DNA of 64,000 nucleotides from Rhizobium album (lineage in GTDB: Bacteria > Pseudomonadota > Alphaproteobacteria > Rhizobiales > Rhizobiaceae), in the NCBI RefSeq assembly GCF_003122325.1, contig NZ_QFBC01000005.1, positions 62,001-126,000 of the forward strand, given 5' to 3'. This document shows, piece by piece, positions 8,759 through 17,354 of this stretch. Positions within the stretch are counted from its first letter, which is position 1. The number at the start of each line of letters is the position of its first letter. Made by a program: the position numbers and the translations under genes. The notes beneath the pieces were generated by a model, which saw nothing but the letters and a program-made list of their open reading frames with translations, made no database searches and was not told where the DNA came from.

Positions 8759-9930
8759 AGCGGCTTCCGTCCCGAAGCCACCCAGATCGGCCAGCCGGCA
8801 TATCCCTTGGGATGCAGCGCTGCGAAGATATGGTCGTCGAAGCCGCGCTTGAAGCGCTCGATGAATTCGGGCGAGTCACCGCGCTGCTTGGCCATGTCGC
8901 CGGCAAACAGGTTCTTCCAGGACTCGATGATATCGGCGAAATCCTGCGGGTCGCCATCGAGATTGGTGACCATGAAGGATTCCATCTGGATCTTGTCGAA
9001 ACCGCTGTCCTGCAGCAGCCGGCGGCTCTTTGGACCGCATTCGATGTCCATGTTGAAATGGTGCCAGAGCTTGGCGACCTCGGTATAGGTCCACTGGATG
9101 GACTCGCCATGCGGCTCGCCGAGGCAATGGGAGTTCTTCTCGTTGGTCACGTAGACACGGCCGCCCGGCTTGCAGATGCGGAACAGTTCCTTGAGGATCA
9201 GTTCCGGCCTGTCGAAGACCTGCAGCGCGTGGCGGCACGTGACGAAATCGAACTGGTTGTCTTCCAGCAGCATTTCCGAAGCGTCGCCGTAGACATATTC
9301 GATACCGGAAATGCCGAATTCTTCGGCGACGCCGCGCGCATAAGCCAGGCTCGACTTCGAATGGTCGAGCGCGACGATGCGCGACGGGTTGAACTCCTTC
9401 TGCATCAGCACGGCAAAATCGCCGATGCCGGAGCAGATGTCGGCAACCTTCATGCCCGGCTTCAGGCCGTGACGGGGCAGGATGCTGCGCTCGTGGCGCC
9501 AGGTCATCTTCGTCTGCGTGCGCAGCACGTGGATGAAATCGCTGTTTTCGACGAAGGTCTGCCCGGGATAGAATTCGTTGTCATATTCCTCGATGATGAG
9601 GTTTGCGTTGACGGCGCTGAGCACGCCGAACTTTTTCGTCGACCAGCCGACCACGCTGGAGGTGATGATCTTGATCTTCAGGTCCGGCCGTTCCGTCGCG
9701 GCGTTGACAAGTGCTGCCGCCAGGATGCGGAACGCGATGTTGTTGACCCGCACCAACCGCTTGACGTTGATGTAGAGCGTGCCGCGCACCAGGCGCAGCG
9801 ACTGTTCGAGCACCTGCAGGCACTTGGCCATGTCGGCCTCGTGCTGCGGGCGCATCGAACCGATGAGCGAAAGTTCCTGGCTGTTTTCGTCAAACCGGGC
9901 CGTATAGGTTGGCGTTAACGTGTCGAGCAT
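8755..9930 (-). CDS. STAS domain fused to a class I methyltransferase
   Basis: A 391-residue two-domain protein. Residues 5-115 align with the solo STAS protein of the same operon: YINVKRLVRVNNIAFRIL matches [18 protein letters not shown], and both share a WST/WQSK motif. The phosphoacceptor Ser pair is replaced by Asn63-Asn64. Residues 150-390 are a UbiE-like methyltransferase with motif I at D164-ICSGIG-D171, an acidic motif II (ALDHS) and FDFVTCRHAL. The ATG at 9930 overlaps the upstream stop (TGATG). I infer that a phosphorylation-blind STAS domain docks the methyltransferase to its HATPase neighbour, making methylation the output. The methyl acceptor is unknown. Confidence 0.85.
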   Translation of the reverse strand: MLDTLTPTYTARFDENSQELSLIGSMRPQHEADMAKCLQVLEQSLRLVRGTLYINVKRLVRVNNIAFRILAAALVNAATERPDLKIKIITSSVVGWSTKKFGVLSAVNANLIIEEYDNEFYPGQTFVENSDFIHVLRTQTKMTWRHERSILPRHGLKPGMKVADICSGIGDFAVLMQKEFNPSRIVALDHSKSSLAYARGVAEEFGISGIEYVYGDASEMLLEDNQFDFVTCRHALQVFDRPELILKELFRICKPGGRVYVTNEKNSHCLGEPHGESIQWTYTEVAKLWHHFNMDIECGPKSRRLLQDSGFDKIQMESFMVTNLDGDPQDFADIIESWKNLFAGDMAKQRGDSPEFIERFKRGFDDHIFAALHPKGYAGWPIWVASGRKPL

Positions 9931-10448
9931 CACTGGTTTACATCCTCAAGAGACAACTCTGCAACGAGTTGGATAGCACGGTCACCCGCTGCTGCTATGG
10001 AAAGGCGGGCCTTGTAGTCGACGGCCAGTTCCATCAGGCCGATGGAAGGCTGCAGCGGCCCGTCCGAGAAAAGCGCGGAATGATAGCGCTCGGCTAGGTT
10101 GCTCTCGCCCAGCGTGTCGACGGCGTCCTTGTAGAACGCGCTCAACTCAGTATCGCAGGGAATGGTCAGCTCGATCCGGTCGGTCGGCCCCTTGCGCCAG
10201 ATGCGGCAGACGAAATCGCTGCCGGGCGCGTGAATCCGGAAGGCCGTCTCCAGCAATTCGTTGAATGCAGACGAGAATAGGTTCGAATACAAAAGGGAAT
10301 CCGTCCTGTTGTGGCCGATCATCCGCGCCACGAAAGAGGATAAGCGATCGCAATAGGCCCAATTGGACGAAAAACCGTCGATCTGCATGTCGAATTGCAA
10401 CAACAGCGCGAAGTTTGTTTTTTCTGATGGTTCCGCTCTTGAATTCAT
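9930..10448 (-). CDS. Degenerate HATPase-fold protein of the partner switch
   Basis: A 172-residue paralogue of the HATPase protein encoded at 5817-6374. The N-box reads NELLETA, so the Mg-coordinating Asn is Thr68, and the glycine-rich lid is lost (PSIGLMELAVDYKA where the intact copy has [15 protein letters not shown]). ATP binding is therefore doubtful. It is the first gene of the minus-strand operon and is coupled by TGATG to the STAS-methyltransferase fusion, whose STAS domain has lost its Ser. The two losses fit a constitutive binding pair. It could also still bind ATP with altered chemistry. Confidence 0.7.
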   Translation of the reverse strand: MNSRAEPSEKTNFALLLQFDMQIDGFSSNWAYCDRLSSFVARMIGHNRTDSLLYSNLFSSAFNELLETAFRIHAPGSDFVCRIWRKGPTDRIELTIPCDTELSAFYKDAVDTLGESNLAERYHSALFSDGPLQPSIGLMELAVDYKARLSIAAAGDRAIQLVAELSLEDVNQ

Positions 10449-10649
10449 ACCGCAATTCCAGTGTAGATTGATCGATCACCCGAAAAGATAACCGACCGGA
10501 CGAAGGGTTACAGGAAAGCCGAGAACATTTCACTCCAGGCCTGAAACGAAAAGAACGATGCCCGTCGCGAGATTTTTTCTCATTGTTTCAAGTTTAAAGT
10601 GTAATCAAGCACTTCTCTCGGCGACTGGCAGCCAAAATCACACAGAAAC
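10449..10649. promoter_or_regulatory. Divergent intergenic region of the partner-switch genes
   Basis: About 200 bases separate the start of the minus-strand operon from the plus-strand SpoIIE gene. The stretch at 10555-10625 is AT-richer than its surroundings (TTTTTTCTCATTGTTTCAAG and GTGTAATCAAG), as expected for promoters on both strands. I cannot assign -35/-10 boxes with confidence. Confidence 0.4.
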
Positions 10650-11582
10650 ATGAACGAAATGTCAAATCCTCAGTCTGACCAACAATCCCTGTCCCAGGAC
10701 GAGAAGCAAGCGGAACTTGACCGCGCCCATGCGGAAATCGAGCGGCTCTCGGCCGAGTTCGAAGATCTCAAACTGCTCTACGAAGCCATGATCGAGCATG
10801 GCGAAGCGGTGGAAGATCAGTTGGCCGAGAAGAACCTGCTTCTCGAAAAGACCCAGGCGCGCCTGGAAGAGGAACTCTCCGACGCGACGCGTTACGTCTT
10901 TTCCATCCTGCCGGACAAGAGAAACCAGGCGCCGAAGACCGACTGGCTGCTGGTGCCGTCGACGGAACTGGGGGGCGACTCCTTCGGTTATCACGCCCTT
11001 GACGACGACCACTTCGCTTTCTACCTCCTCGATGTCTGCGGCCATGGCGTCGGCGCCGCCCTGCTGTCCGTCACGGCGATCAACGTGCTGCGCGCCTCGG
11101 CGCTCACCAATGCCGATTTCCGCGATCCGACTCAGGTGCTTGCCGCGCTCAACGCCACTTTTCCGATGGAAAAACAAAACAATATGTTTTTCACCATCTG
11201 GTACGGCGTTTACAACAAGAGCACCGGGGAGCTGCGTTATGCGACCGGCGGCCACCCGCCGTCGATCCTCATCCGCGCCGATGCGCCGGAGGCCGAGCCG
11301 GAACTGCTCATCACCATCGGCGGCATCGCGATCGGCGCCTTCCCGGATATCGACTACGAATGCAAGTCCGTCCATGTCGGACCCGGCGACCGTCTGCTGA
11401 TCCTCAGCGACGGCACATTCGAGGTCAACGGCCCGGAAGGCGACATGCTCTCCGTCGACGATCTGGCGGCGTTCGCGGCGAAAAACGGCGACACCCCGAC
11501 GGCTATCCACGAATGGGTCCGCACCTTCAACAGCGACGGGCCGCTGCCCGACGATTTTTCGCTGCTCGAAGTGCGTTTCTGA
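10650..11582 (+). CDS. Soluble SpoIIE phosphatase with N-terminal coiled coil
   Basis: A 310-residue cytoplasmic phosphatase. Residues 15-85 form a heptad-rich coiled coil (QAELDRAHAEIERLSAEFEDL), and residues 100-310 are a SpoIIE/PP2C domain with LGGDSFGYH, DVCGHGVGAALLS, LSDGTFEV and a final PDDFSLLEV. The family hydrolyses phosphoserine on STAS proteins. It has no receiver or membrane domain, so its input is probably protein contact through the coiled coil. It diverges from the minus-strand partner-switch operon and may be the second phosphatase for the same STAS protein. The ATG at 10650 has no strong ribosome site; an ATG at 10659 is an alternative. Confidence 0.88.
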   Translation: MNEMSNPQSDQQSLSQDEKQAELDRAHAEIERLSAEFEDLKLLYEAMIEHGEAVEDQLAEKNLLLEKTQARLEEELSDATRYVFSILPDKRNQAPKTDWLLVPSTELGGDSFGYHALDDDHFAFYLLDVCGHGVGAALLSVTAINVLRASALTNADFRDPTQVLAALNATFPMEKQNNMFFTIWYGVYNKSTGELRYATGGHPPSILIRADAPEAEPELLITIGGIAIGAFPDIDYECKSVHVGPGDRLLILSDGTFEVNGPEGDMLSVDDLAAFAAKNGDTPTAIHEWVRTFNSDGPLPDDFSLLEVRF

Positions 11583-11896
11583 CATGCCTGCGGGGGAACA
11601 GCGGCCTCACCCTCGCAGGCGACCAAAATAAAGCCCAAAAATAGTCGCGGAAAAAGCCGCGCCGAAGATTTTTCTCGGGCCGGCGAATAAATTCCCACCC
11701 CCTTCCGTTGAAAACCCATGTGGTCCGGAAAGATGACTTTGCGGAACGCGTTGGCTTAAATTCAGTATTGATTCGTCGGGGACACCTCTTTTGGTTGCAA
11801 TCACGCATCACGCAGACGGTCGCATGACCATGCGTTGACAAGCCGTGCAGAAGCCGGAAGACTGGACCGATAAACGGGCAGCGTTGGGAGGACTTT
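11583..11896. other. Gene-free stretch before the alpha-2-macroglobulin gene
   Basis: No protein-like frame is seen. A small inverted repeat CGCGG-AAAAAG-CCGCG near 11646-11661, followed by a T-rich patch (GATTTTTCT), may end the phosphatase transcript. The remainder up to the GGGAGGA ribosome site at about 11886 should hold the promoter of the next operon. Confidence 0.4.
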
Positions 11897-14800
11897 ATGT
11901 CTATGCGCGCACTCATCCGCTTTACCGCCTTTCTTCTCCTTCTCTTCGCCCCGTTCCTTCCGGCGACGGCCGCGGAAACGAAACGCGAGATCGTCACCGT
12001 CAAGGACGGCGACTATTTCGGTTTCGACCTCAGGACCGAAACCGAGGTGTCGCTCGATCAATGCCAGACGATCTGCCTCGGCGATCAGGCCTGCCGGGCA
12101 TTCACCTACAATCCGAAGGTGAAGTGGTGCTTCCTGAAGTCCGACTTCAGTAAAATCAACAGCTTCCCCGGCGCTATCGCCGGCAAGGTCGTCGATGTCA
12201 GCGCCGAAAAGGATATCGGCGCCGCTCCTTCCCTGCCCTTCGTCTCCGACGAACTGGTGCAGCAGGCGCGCGAATTCAGGGACAGCCTGACGGTCGACGA
12301 CCAGAGCGGCCAGGGCATCCTCGGGCTTTCTTCCGCCGGTCTCGCCGAACGCGCGGTATCCAATCTCGAACGGGCGATGACGGCGTTCAAGTCGGCGCTC
12401 GCCTACGACAAGGACAATGTCGGGCTGTGGATCGAGCTGACGCGCACCGGCGCCAAGGCATCGAGCGGCACGGACCTGTCCCGGCAGGGCACGCTCGCCG
12501 GTCTCAACGCCTATCAGGCCAGCCGCACGACGGGGACGCGGGCCCAGGCCCTGGCTGCCTTCGCATCGGCGCTGGCGGGTTCCGAAAACTACCGCAACGC
12601 GCTGAACGCCTATAAGGCAAGCCTGGCGCTGGTCGACGATCCGCTCGTCCATTCCGACTACGTGACGCTACGCGAGCAGCAGGGTTTCCGCGTCACCAAC
12701 CACACCATCGACGCCGACAGCGCCACGCCGCGGGCCTGCGTGCAGTTCTCCGAGGCGCTGGTCAAGAGCGGCACGGATTATTCGACCTTCGTCACCATCA
12801 ACGGCGCCGCGCCGCAGGGGCTGGAAGCCAAGGGCACGGAAATCTGCATCGACGGCCTCGTGCATGGCGACCGCTACCGCATCAGCCTGCGGCCGGGCCT
12901 ACCCTCCTCCGTTCAGGAAAACCTCGAAAAGCAGGTGGACATCGACATCTACGTCAAGGATCGCTCGGCGAGCGTCCGCTTCACCGGCGACAGCTTCGTG
13001 CTGCCGGGCACGGCCCGCCGCGGCATTCCGCTGGTTTCGGTCAATGCCACCAGCGCCAATCTCCAGCTTTACCGCGTCGGCGACCGCAACATCGCCACGC
13101 TTTTGACCAATTCGCAATTCCTGACGCAGATGGATGGCTACAATGCCAGCCGCATCAGCGACGAAATGGGCGAGCTCGTTTGGCAAGGTTCGCTGGAGAT
13201 CACGCCTGACCTCAACAAGGACGTGGTCACCAGCTTCCCCGTCGACGAAGCCCTGCCGCAGCGCAAGCCCGGCGTTTACGTGCTGACGGCGCAGGTGCCG
13301 GAGGCGCACCAGGAATATTGGGACAACCGCGCCACGCAATGGTTCGTCGTCTCCGACACCGGTCTGTCCACCTATACCGGCACGGACGGCCTGACCGTCT
13401 TCACCCGGTCGCTGGCCACCGCCAAGCCGATCGCCGGCGTCAAGCTGCAGCTTCTTGCCAAGAACAACGAAATCCTCGGCGAAGCGACCAGCGACGCGGA
13501 AGGCCGCGCCACGTTCAGCGCCGGCCTGCTGCGCGGCACGGCCGCCATGGTGCCGGCGATCATCACCGCACAGAACGGCGAGCAGGACTATGTCTTCCTC
13601 GACATGACCCGCGCCGGCTTCGATCTGTCCGATCGCGGCGTTACCGGCCGCGCCTCTCCCGGCGCCATCGACGTGCTGAGCTGGACCGAACGTGGCATCT
13701 ACCGCGTCGGCGAAACCGTGCACGCTTCGGCGCTCGCCCGCGACAGCGCCGGCCTTGCCATCGAGAACCTGCCGCTCACCTTCATCTTCAACCGCCCGGA
13801 CGGCGTCGAGGACCGTCGTGTCGTGCGCACCGACACGATGGGCGGCTATACCTACGATCTCGACCTCCTGCCGAACGCCATGCGCGGCACCTGGTCGATG
13901 CAGATCTTCACCGATCCAAACGGCACGGCGATCGCCGAAAAGCAGTTCCTCGTCGAGGACTTCGTGCCCGACCGGGTCGAATTCGACATGACGAGCGCGG
14001 CGAAGGAAATCGAGATCGGCACGCCGGCCCAGGTGGATATCGACGGTCGCTACCTCTACGGCGCACCGGCCGCAGGCCTCGAACTCGAAGGCGAAGTGGC
14101 GCTGAAACGCACCCGCACCAGCGACGCCTTCAAGGGGTATTTCTTCGGCCTTGCCGACGAGGATGCCGGCGACGACGAATCCCGCTTCCCGCTGGAAGGC
14201 TTGCCGACCATCGGCGACGACGGCAAGGCGGTGATCGACGTCACCGTCGCCGACGTGCCGTCCACGACACAGCTGCTCAGCGCCGACATCACGGTACGGA
14301 TGCGCGAAGCCGGCGGCCGTGCCGTCGAGCGGTCGCTGACGCTGCCGGTCAAGTCCGATGCGGCACGCATCGGCATCAAGCCGGAATTCGGCACCGACCT
14401 GGCCGAAAACACGCTGGCCCGCTTCAACGTCATCGGCGTCGATGCCGCCGGCAACAAGCAGGCAATGCAGGGCCTGCAGTGGAAACTCCTGTCGGTTTCC
14501 CGCAATTACCAATGGTATCGCGACGGCAACAGCTGGCGTTACGAGCCGATCCTGACGACCAGCCAGGTCGCCACCGGCACGGTCAACGCCACCACCGACG
14601 GCGCCGCCATCGAGGCCCCGGTCAGTTGGGGACGCTACCGGCTTGAAGTCGAGACGGCCGCCGTCGACGGCCCGCAGTCGAGCGTCGAGTTCGATGCCGG
14701 CTGGTACGTGGAGGCGACCTCGACGGAAACGCCGGATGGCCTGGAAATCGCCCTCGACAAGGAGAGCTATGCGCCGGGCGAAGTCGCCAGGCTGAAGGTT

Positions 14801-17347
14801 AGCCCGCGCTTTGCCGGCGAACTGCTGGTGACCGTCGGTGCCGAAAACCTGCTGAAGACCAAGCTCGCCAGCATTCCGGCCGAAGGCGGCGAAGTCGAAC
14901 TGCCGGTCACCGCCGATTGGGGTGCCGGTGCCTATGTCACCGCCACGCTCTACCGGCCGGGCGACGCACAGGAAAGCCGCATGCCGATGCGCGCCATCGG
15001 CATCAAATGGCTGACCGTCGATCCCGGCGACCGCAAGCTGAAGATCACGCTGAGCGCGCCGGAAAAGATCCTGCCGCGCGGCGAGCTTTCCGTGCCGATC
15101 CAGGTCAGCGGCGCCGATGTCGGCAACGAGGCCTATGTGACACTCGCCGCCGTCGATGTCGGCATCCTCAACCTGACGCGCTACAAGGTGCCGGATCCGG
15201 ATGGCTGGTATTTCGGCCAGCGCATGCTCGGTCTCGAAATCCGCGACATCTATGGCCGTCTGATCGACGGTTCGCTGGGGGCCATGGGCCGCCTGCGCAC
15301 CGGCGGCGACGGTGGCGAAGGGCCGCTGAACGGCAGCCCTCCGACCGAAAAGCTGGTCGCCTTCTTCTCCGGCCCGGTCAAGCTCGACGCCGAAGGCAAG
15401 GCGATCGTCAACTTCGACATCCCGCAATTCAACGGCACGGCGCGGGTGATGGCCGTCGCCTGGTCGAAGCATGGCGTCGGCCATGCCACCTCCGACGTGA
15501 TCATCCGCGATCCGGTGGTGGTGACGGCCAGCCTGCCGAAATTCCTCGCTCCCGGGGATCTTTCGGACCTGCGCATCGATATCGCCAACACGGATGCGCC
15601 TGCCGGCGACTACCAGCTGCAGGTGACAAGCAACGACGTGGTAACCGTCGATCCGGGCGCAACGGACAAGACCATCCGCCTCGAAGCCGGCGGCAAGTCG
15701 GACATCACCCTGCCGCTGATGGGCGGTTATGCCGGCGACGGCCTGATCACTATCCGCCTCTCCGGTGCCGATGGCACCAGCTGGGAACAGTCGGTCAATA
15801 TCCCGGTGCGGCCGTCCTCGCTGCCGATCACCACGCGCCGGCCGATCACCGTTGCCGCCAATGGCAGCCTGACGATCAATAGCGAGCTTCTGGCAGACAG
15901 CATGCTGCAGGGCGCGTCCGTCAGCCTCAACGTCACCCGCTCCGCCGCCTTCGACATCCCGGCACTGCTGATGAGCCTCGACCGCTACCCTTACGGATGC
16001 GCCGAACAGACGACCAGCCGCGCCATGCCGCTGCTCTATCTGAGCGAGCTTTCCAGGCAGTCCGATATCGCCGAGGACACGGAAGTGCCGAAGCGGGTGC
16101 AGGACGCGATCTACCGCGTGCTCTCCTACCAGTCGTCCACCGGCAGCTTCGGGCTGTGGAGCCCCGGTTCCGGCGATCTCTGGCTCGATGCCTATGTCAC
16201 CGACTTCCTGACCCGTGCCCGCGAACAGAAATACGACGTTCCGGAACGGTCGCTGGTCGTGGCGCTCGACAACCTGCAGAACGCCGTCGGCTACGACACC
16301 AACATCACCGGCCGCGGCAACGAGATCGCTTATGCGACCTATGTGCTGGCGCGCAACCGCAAGGCCGCGATCAGCGACCTGCGCTACTATGCCGATACGG
16401 CAATCGACGAGTTCCAGACACCGCTCGCCAAGGCGCATATCGCCGCGGCATTGGCGCTGTATGGCGATGCGCAGCGTTCGCGCCTCGTCTTCGCCAAGGC
16501 GCTGGACATGTCGTCGCTGGTGACCAACGTCAGCCTGTCGCGTTCGGACTACGGTTCGGCCCTGCGCGACGACGCTGCCGTGCTGGCGCTGGCCGCCGAA
16601 AGCCGCCCGGTTCCGGAAATCATCCCGGCGCTCTCGGCGATCGTCGCCAGGGACTGGGAAAAGTCCCGCTACACCAGCACGCAGGAACAGACCTGGATGC
16701 TGCTGGCTGCCCGGGCGATCAAGAACTCCGACACCGACCTGAAGATCGACATCAACGGCAGCGAGCACCAGGGCGGCTACCAGAGCCGGATCACCGGTGA
16801 CGAGCTGCTGCAGCAGCCGGTCACCGTCACCAACCGGACGAACGACCCGGTCACCGCCGTGGTGACCACGGTCGCGGCACCGCTGCAGCCGCTGCCGGCC
16901 GGCGGCGACGGCTTCGAAATCGAGCGCACCTACTACACGCTCGACGGCGAAGAGGCGAATGTCAGCCAGGCAAAGCAGAACGAACGCTACGTCGTGGTGC
17001 TGAAGGTCGTGGAGAAGAACTCCTGGGCTTCGCGCATCCTGATCAGCGACCTTCTGCCCGCCGGGTTCGAGATCGACAATCCGAGCCTGGTGGACAGCGC
17101 CCAGCTTGCGAATTTCGAATGGATCGGCGAACAGAGCGCCGCCCACACCGAATTCCGCAGCGACCGCTTCGTGGCTGCCTACACCCGCGAGGAAGGCGAC
17201 AAGAGCGATATCACGCTTGCTTATGTCGTCCGCGCCGTGACACCCGGCACCTACGACCATCCGGCCGCCAATGTCGAGGACATGTATCGCCCGCAGTTTT
17301 CAGCCCGTACGGCGACCGGCCGTATGGAAGTCCTGAAAGCAGAGTAA
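11897..17347 (+). CDS. Periplasmic alpha-2-macroglobulin with N-terminal PAN-like domain
   Basis: A 1816-residue bacterial alpha-2-macroglobulin (YfhM family), a thioester protein thought to trap proteases in the periplasm when the envelope is breached. A Sec signal peptide is clear (hydrophobic residues 8-25, PATAA cleavage site) and there is no lipobox Cys, unlike E. coli YfhM. A Cys-rich PAN/apple-like segment follows (about residues 45-90). The thioester motif is C1368-A-E-Q1371 in YPYGCAEQ, at the expected distance from the C-terminus. GGGAGGA sits just before the ATG. It is 7 bases ahead of pbpC, the classical pairing in which PBP1C repairs the wall while the macroglobulin blocks proteases. 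Confidence 0.95.
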   Translation: MSMRALIRFTAFLLLLFAPFLPATAAETKREIVTVKDGDYFGFDLRTETEVSLDQCQTICLGDQACRAFTYNPKVKWCFLKSDFSKINSFPGAIAGKVVDVSAEKDIGAAPSLPFVSDELVQQAREFRDSLTVDDQSGQGILGLSSAGLAERAVSNLERAMTAFKSALAYDKDNVGLWIELTRTGAKASSGTDLSRQGTLAGLNAYQASRTTGTRAQALAAFASALAGSENYRNALNAYKASLALVDDPLVHSDYVTLREQQGFRVTNHTIDADSATPRACVQFSEALVKSGTDYSTFVTINGAAPQGLEAKGTEICIDGLVHGDRYRISLRPGLPSSVQENLEKQVDIDIYVKDRSASVRFTGDSFVLPGTARRGIPLVSVNATSANLQLYRVGDRNIATLLTNSQFLTQMDGYNASRISDEMGELVWQGSLEITPDLNKDVVTSFPVDEALPQRKPGVYVLTAQVPEAHQEYWDNRATQWFVVSDTGLSTYTGTDGLTVFTRSLATAKPIAGVKLQLLAKNNEILGEATSDAEGRATFSAGLLRGTAAMVPAIITAQNGEQDYVFLDMTRAGFDLSDRGVTGRASPGAIDVLSWTERGIYRVGETVHASALARDSAGLAIENLPLTFIFNRPDGVEDRRVVRTDTMGGYTYDLDLLPNAMRGTWSMQIFTDPNGTAIAEKQFLVEDFVPDRVEFDMTSAAKEIEIGTPAQVDIDGRYLYGAPAAGLELEGEVALKRTRTSDAFKGYFFGLADEDAGDDESRFPLEGLPTIGDDGKAVIDVTVADVPSTTQLLSADITVRMREAGGRAVERSLTLPVKSDAARIGIKPEFGTDLAENTLARFNVIGVDAAGNKQAMQGLQWKLLSVSRNYQWYRDGNSWRYEPILTTSQVATGTVNATTDGAAIEAPVSWGRYRLEVETAAVDGPQSSVEFDAGWYVEATSTETPDGLEIALDKESYAPGEVARLKVSPRFAGELLVTVGAENLLKTKLASIPAEGGEVELPVTADWGAGAYVTATLYRPGDAQESRMPMRAIGIKWLTVDPGDRKLKITLSAPEKILPRGELSVPIQVSGADVGNEAYVTLAAVDVGILNLTRYKVPDPDGWYFGQRMLGLEIRDIYGRLIDGSLGAMGRLRTGGDGGEGPLNGSPPTEKLVAFFSGPVKLDAEGKAIVNFDIPQFNGTARVMAVAWSKHGVGHATSDVIIRDPVVVTASLPKFLAPGDLSDLRIDIANTDAPAGDYQLQVTSNDVVTVDPGATDKTIRLEAGGKSDITLPLMGGYAGDGLITIRLSGADGTSWEQSVNIPVRPSSLPITTRRPITVAANGSLTINSELLADSMLQGASVSLNVTRSAAFDIPALLMSLDRYPYGCAEQTTSRAMPLLYLSELSRQSDIAEDTEVPKRVQDAIYRVLSYQSSTGSFGLWSPGSGDLWLDAYVTDFLTRAREQKYDVPERSLVVALDNLQNAVGYDTNITGRGNEIAYATYVLARNRKAAISDLRYYADTAIDEFQTPLAKAHIAAALALYGDAQRSRLVFAKALDMSSLVTNVSLSRSDYGSALRDDAAVLALAAESRPVPEIIPALSAIVARDWEKSRYTSTQEQTWMLLAARAIKNSDTDLKIDINGSEHQGGYQSRITGDELLQQPVTVTNRTNDPVTAVVTTVAAPLQPLPAGGDGFEIERTYYTLDGEEANVSQAKQNERYVVVLKVVEKNSWASRILISDLLPAGFEIDNPSLVDSAQLANFEWIGEQSAAHTEFRSDRFVAAYTREEGDKSDITLAYVVRAVTPGTYDHPAANVEDMYRPQFSARTATGRMEVLKAE

Positions 17348-17354
17348 GGCGGTC

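Noticed and set aside
12899-17260. A 1453-codon open frame on the minus strand opposite the alpha-2-macroglobulin gene
   Set aside because: Its composition (Gly, Ala, Arg, Asp and His rich, no domains) is what the complement of GC-rich codons gives; the plus-strand gene has clear domains and motifs.
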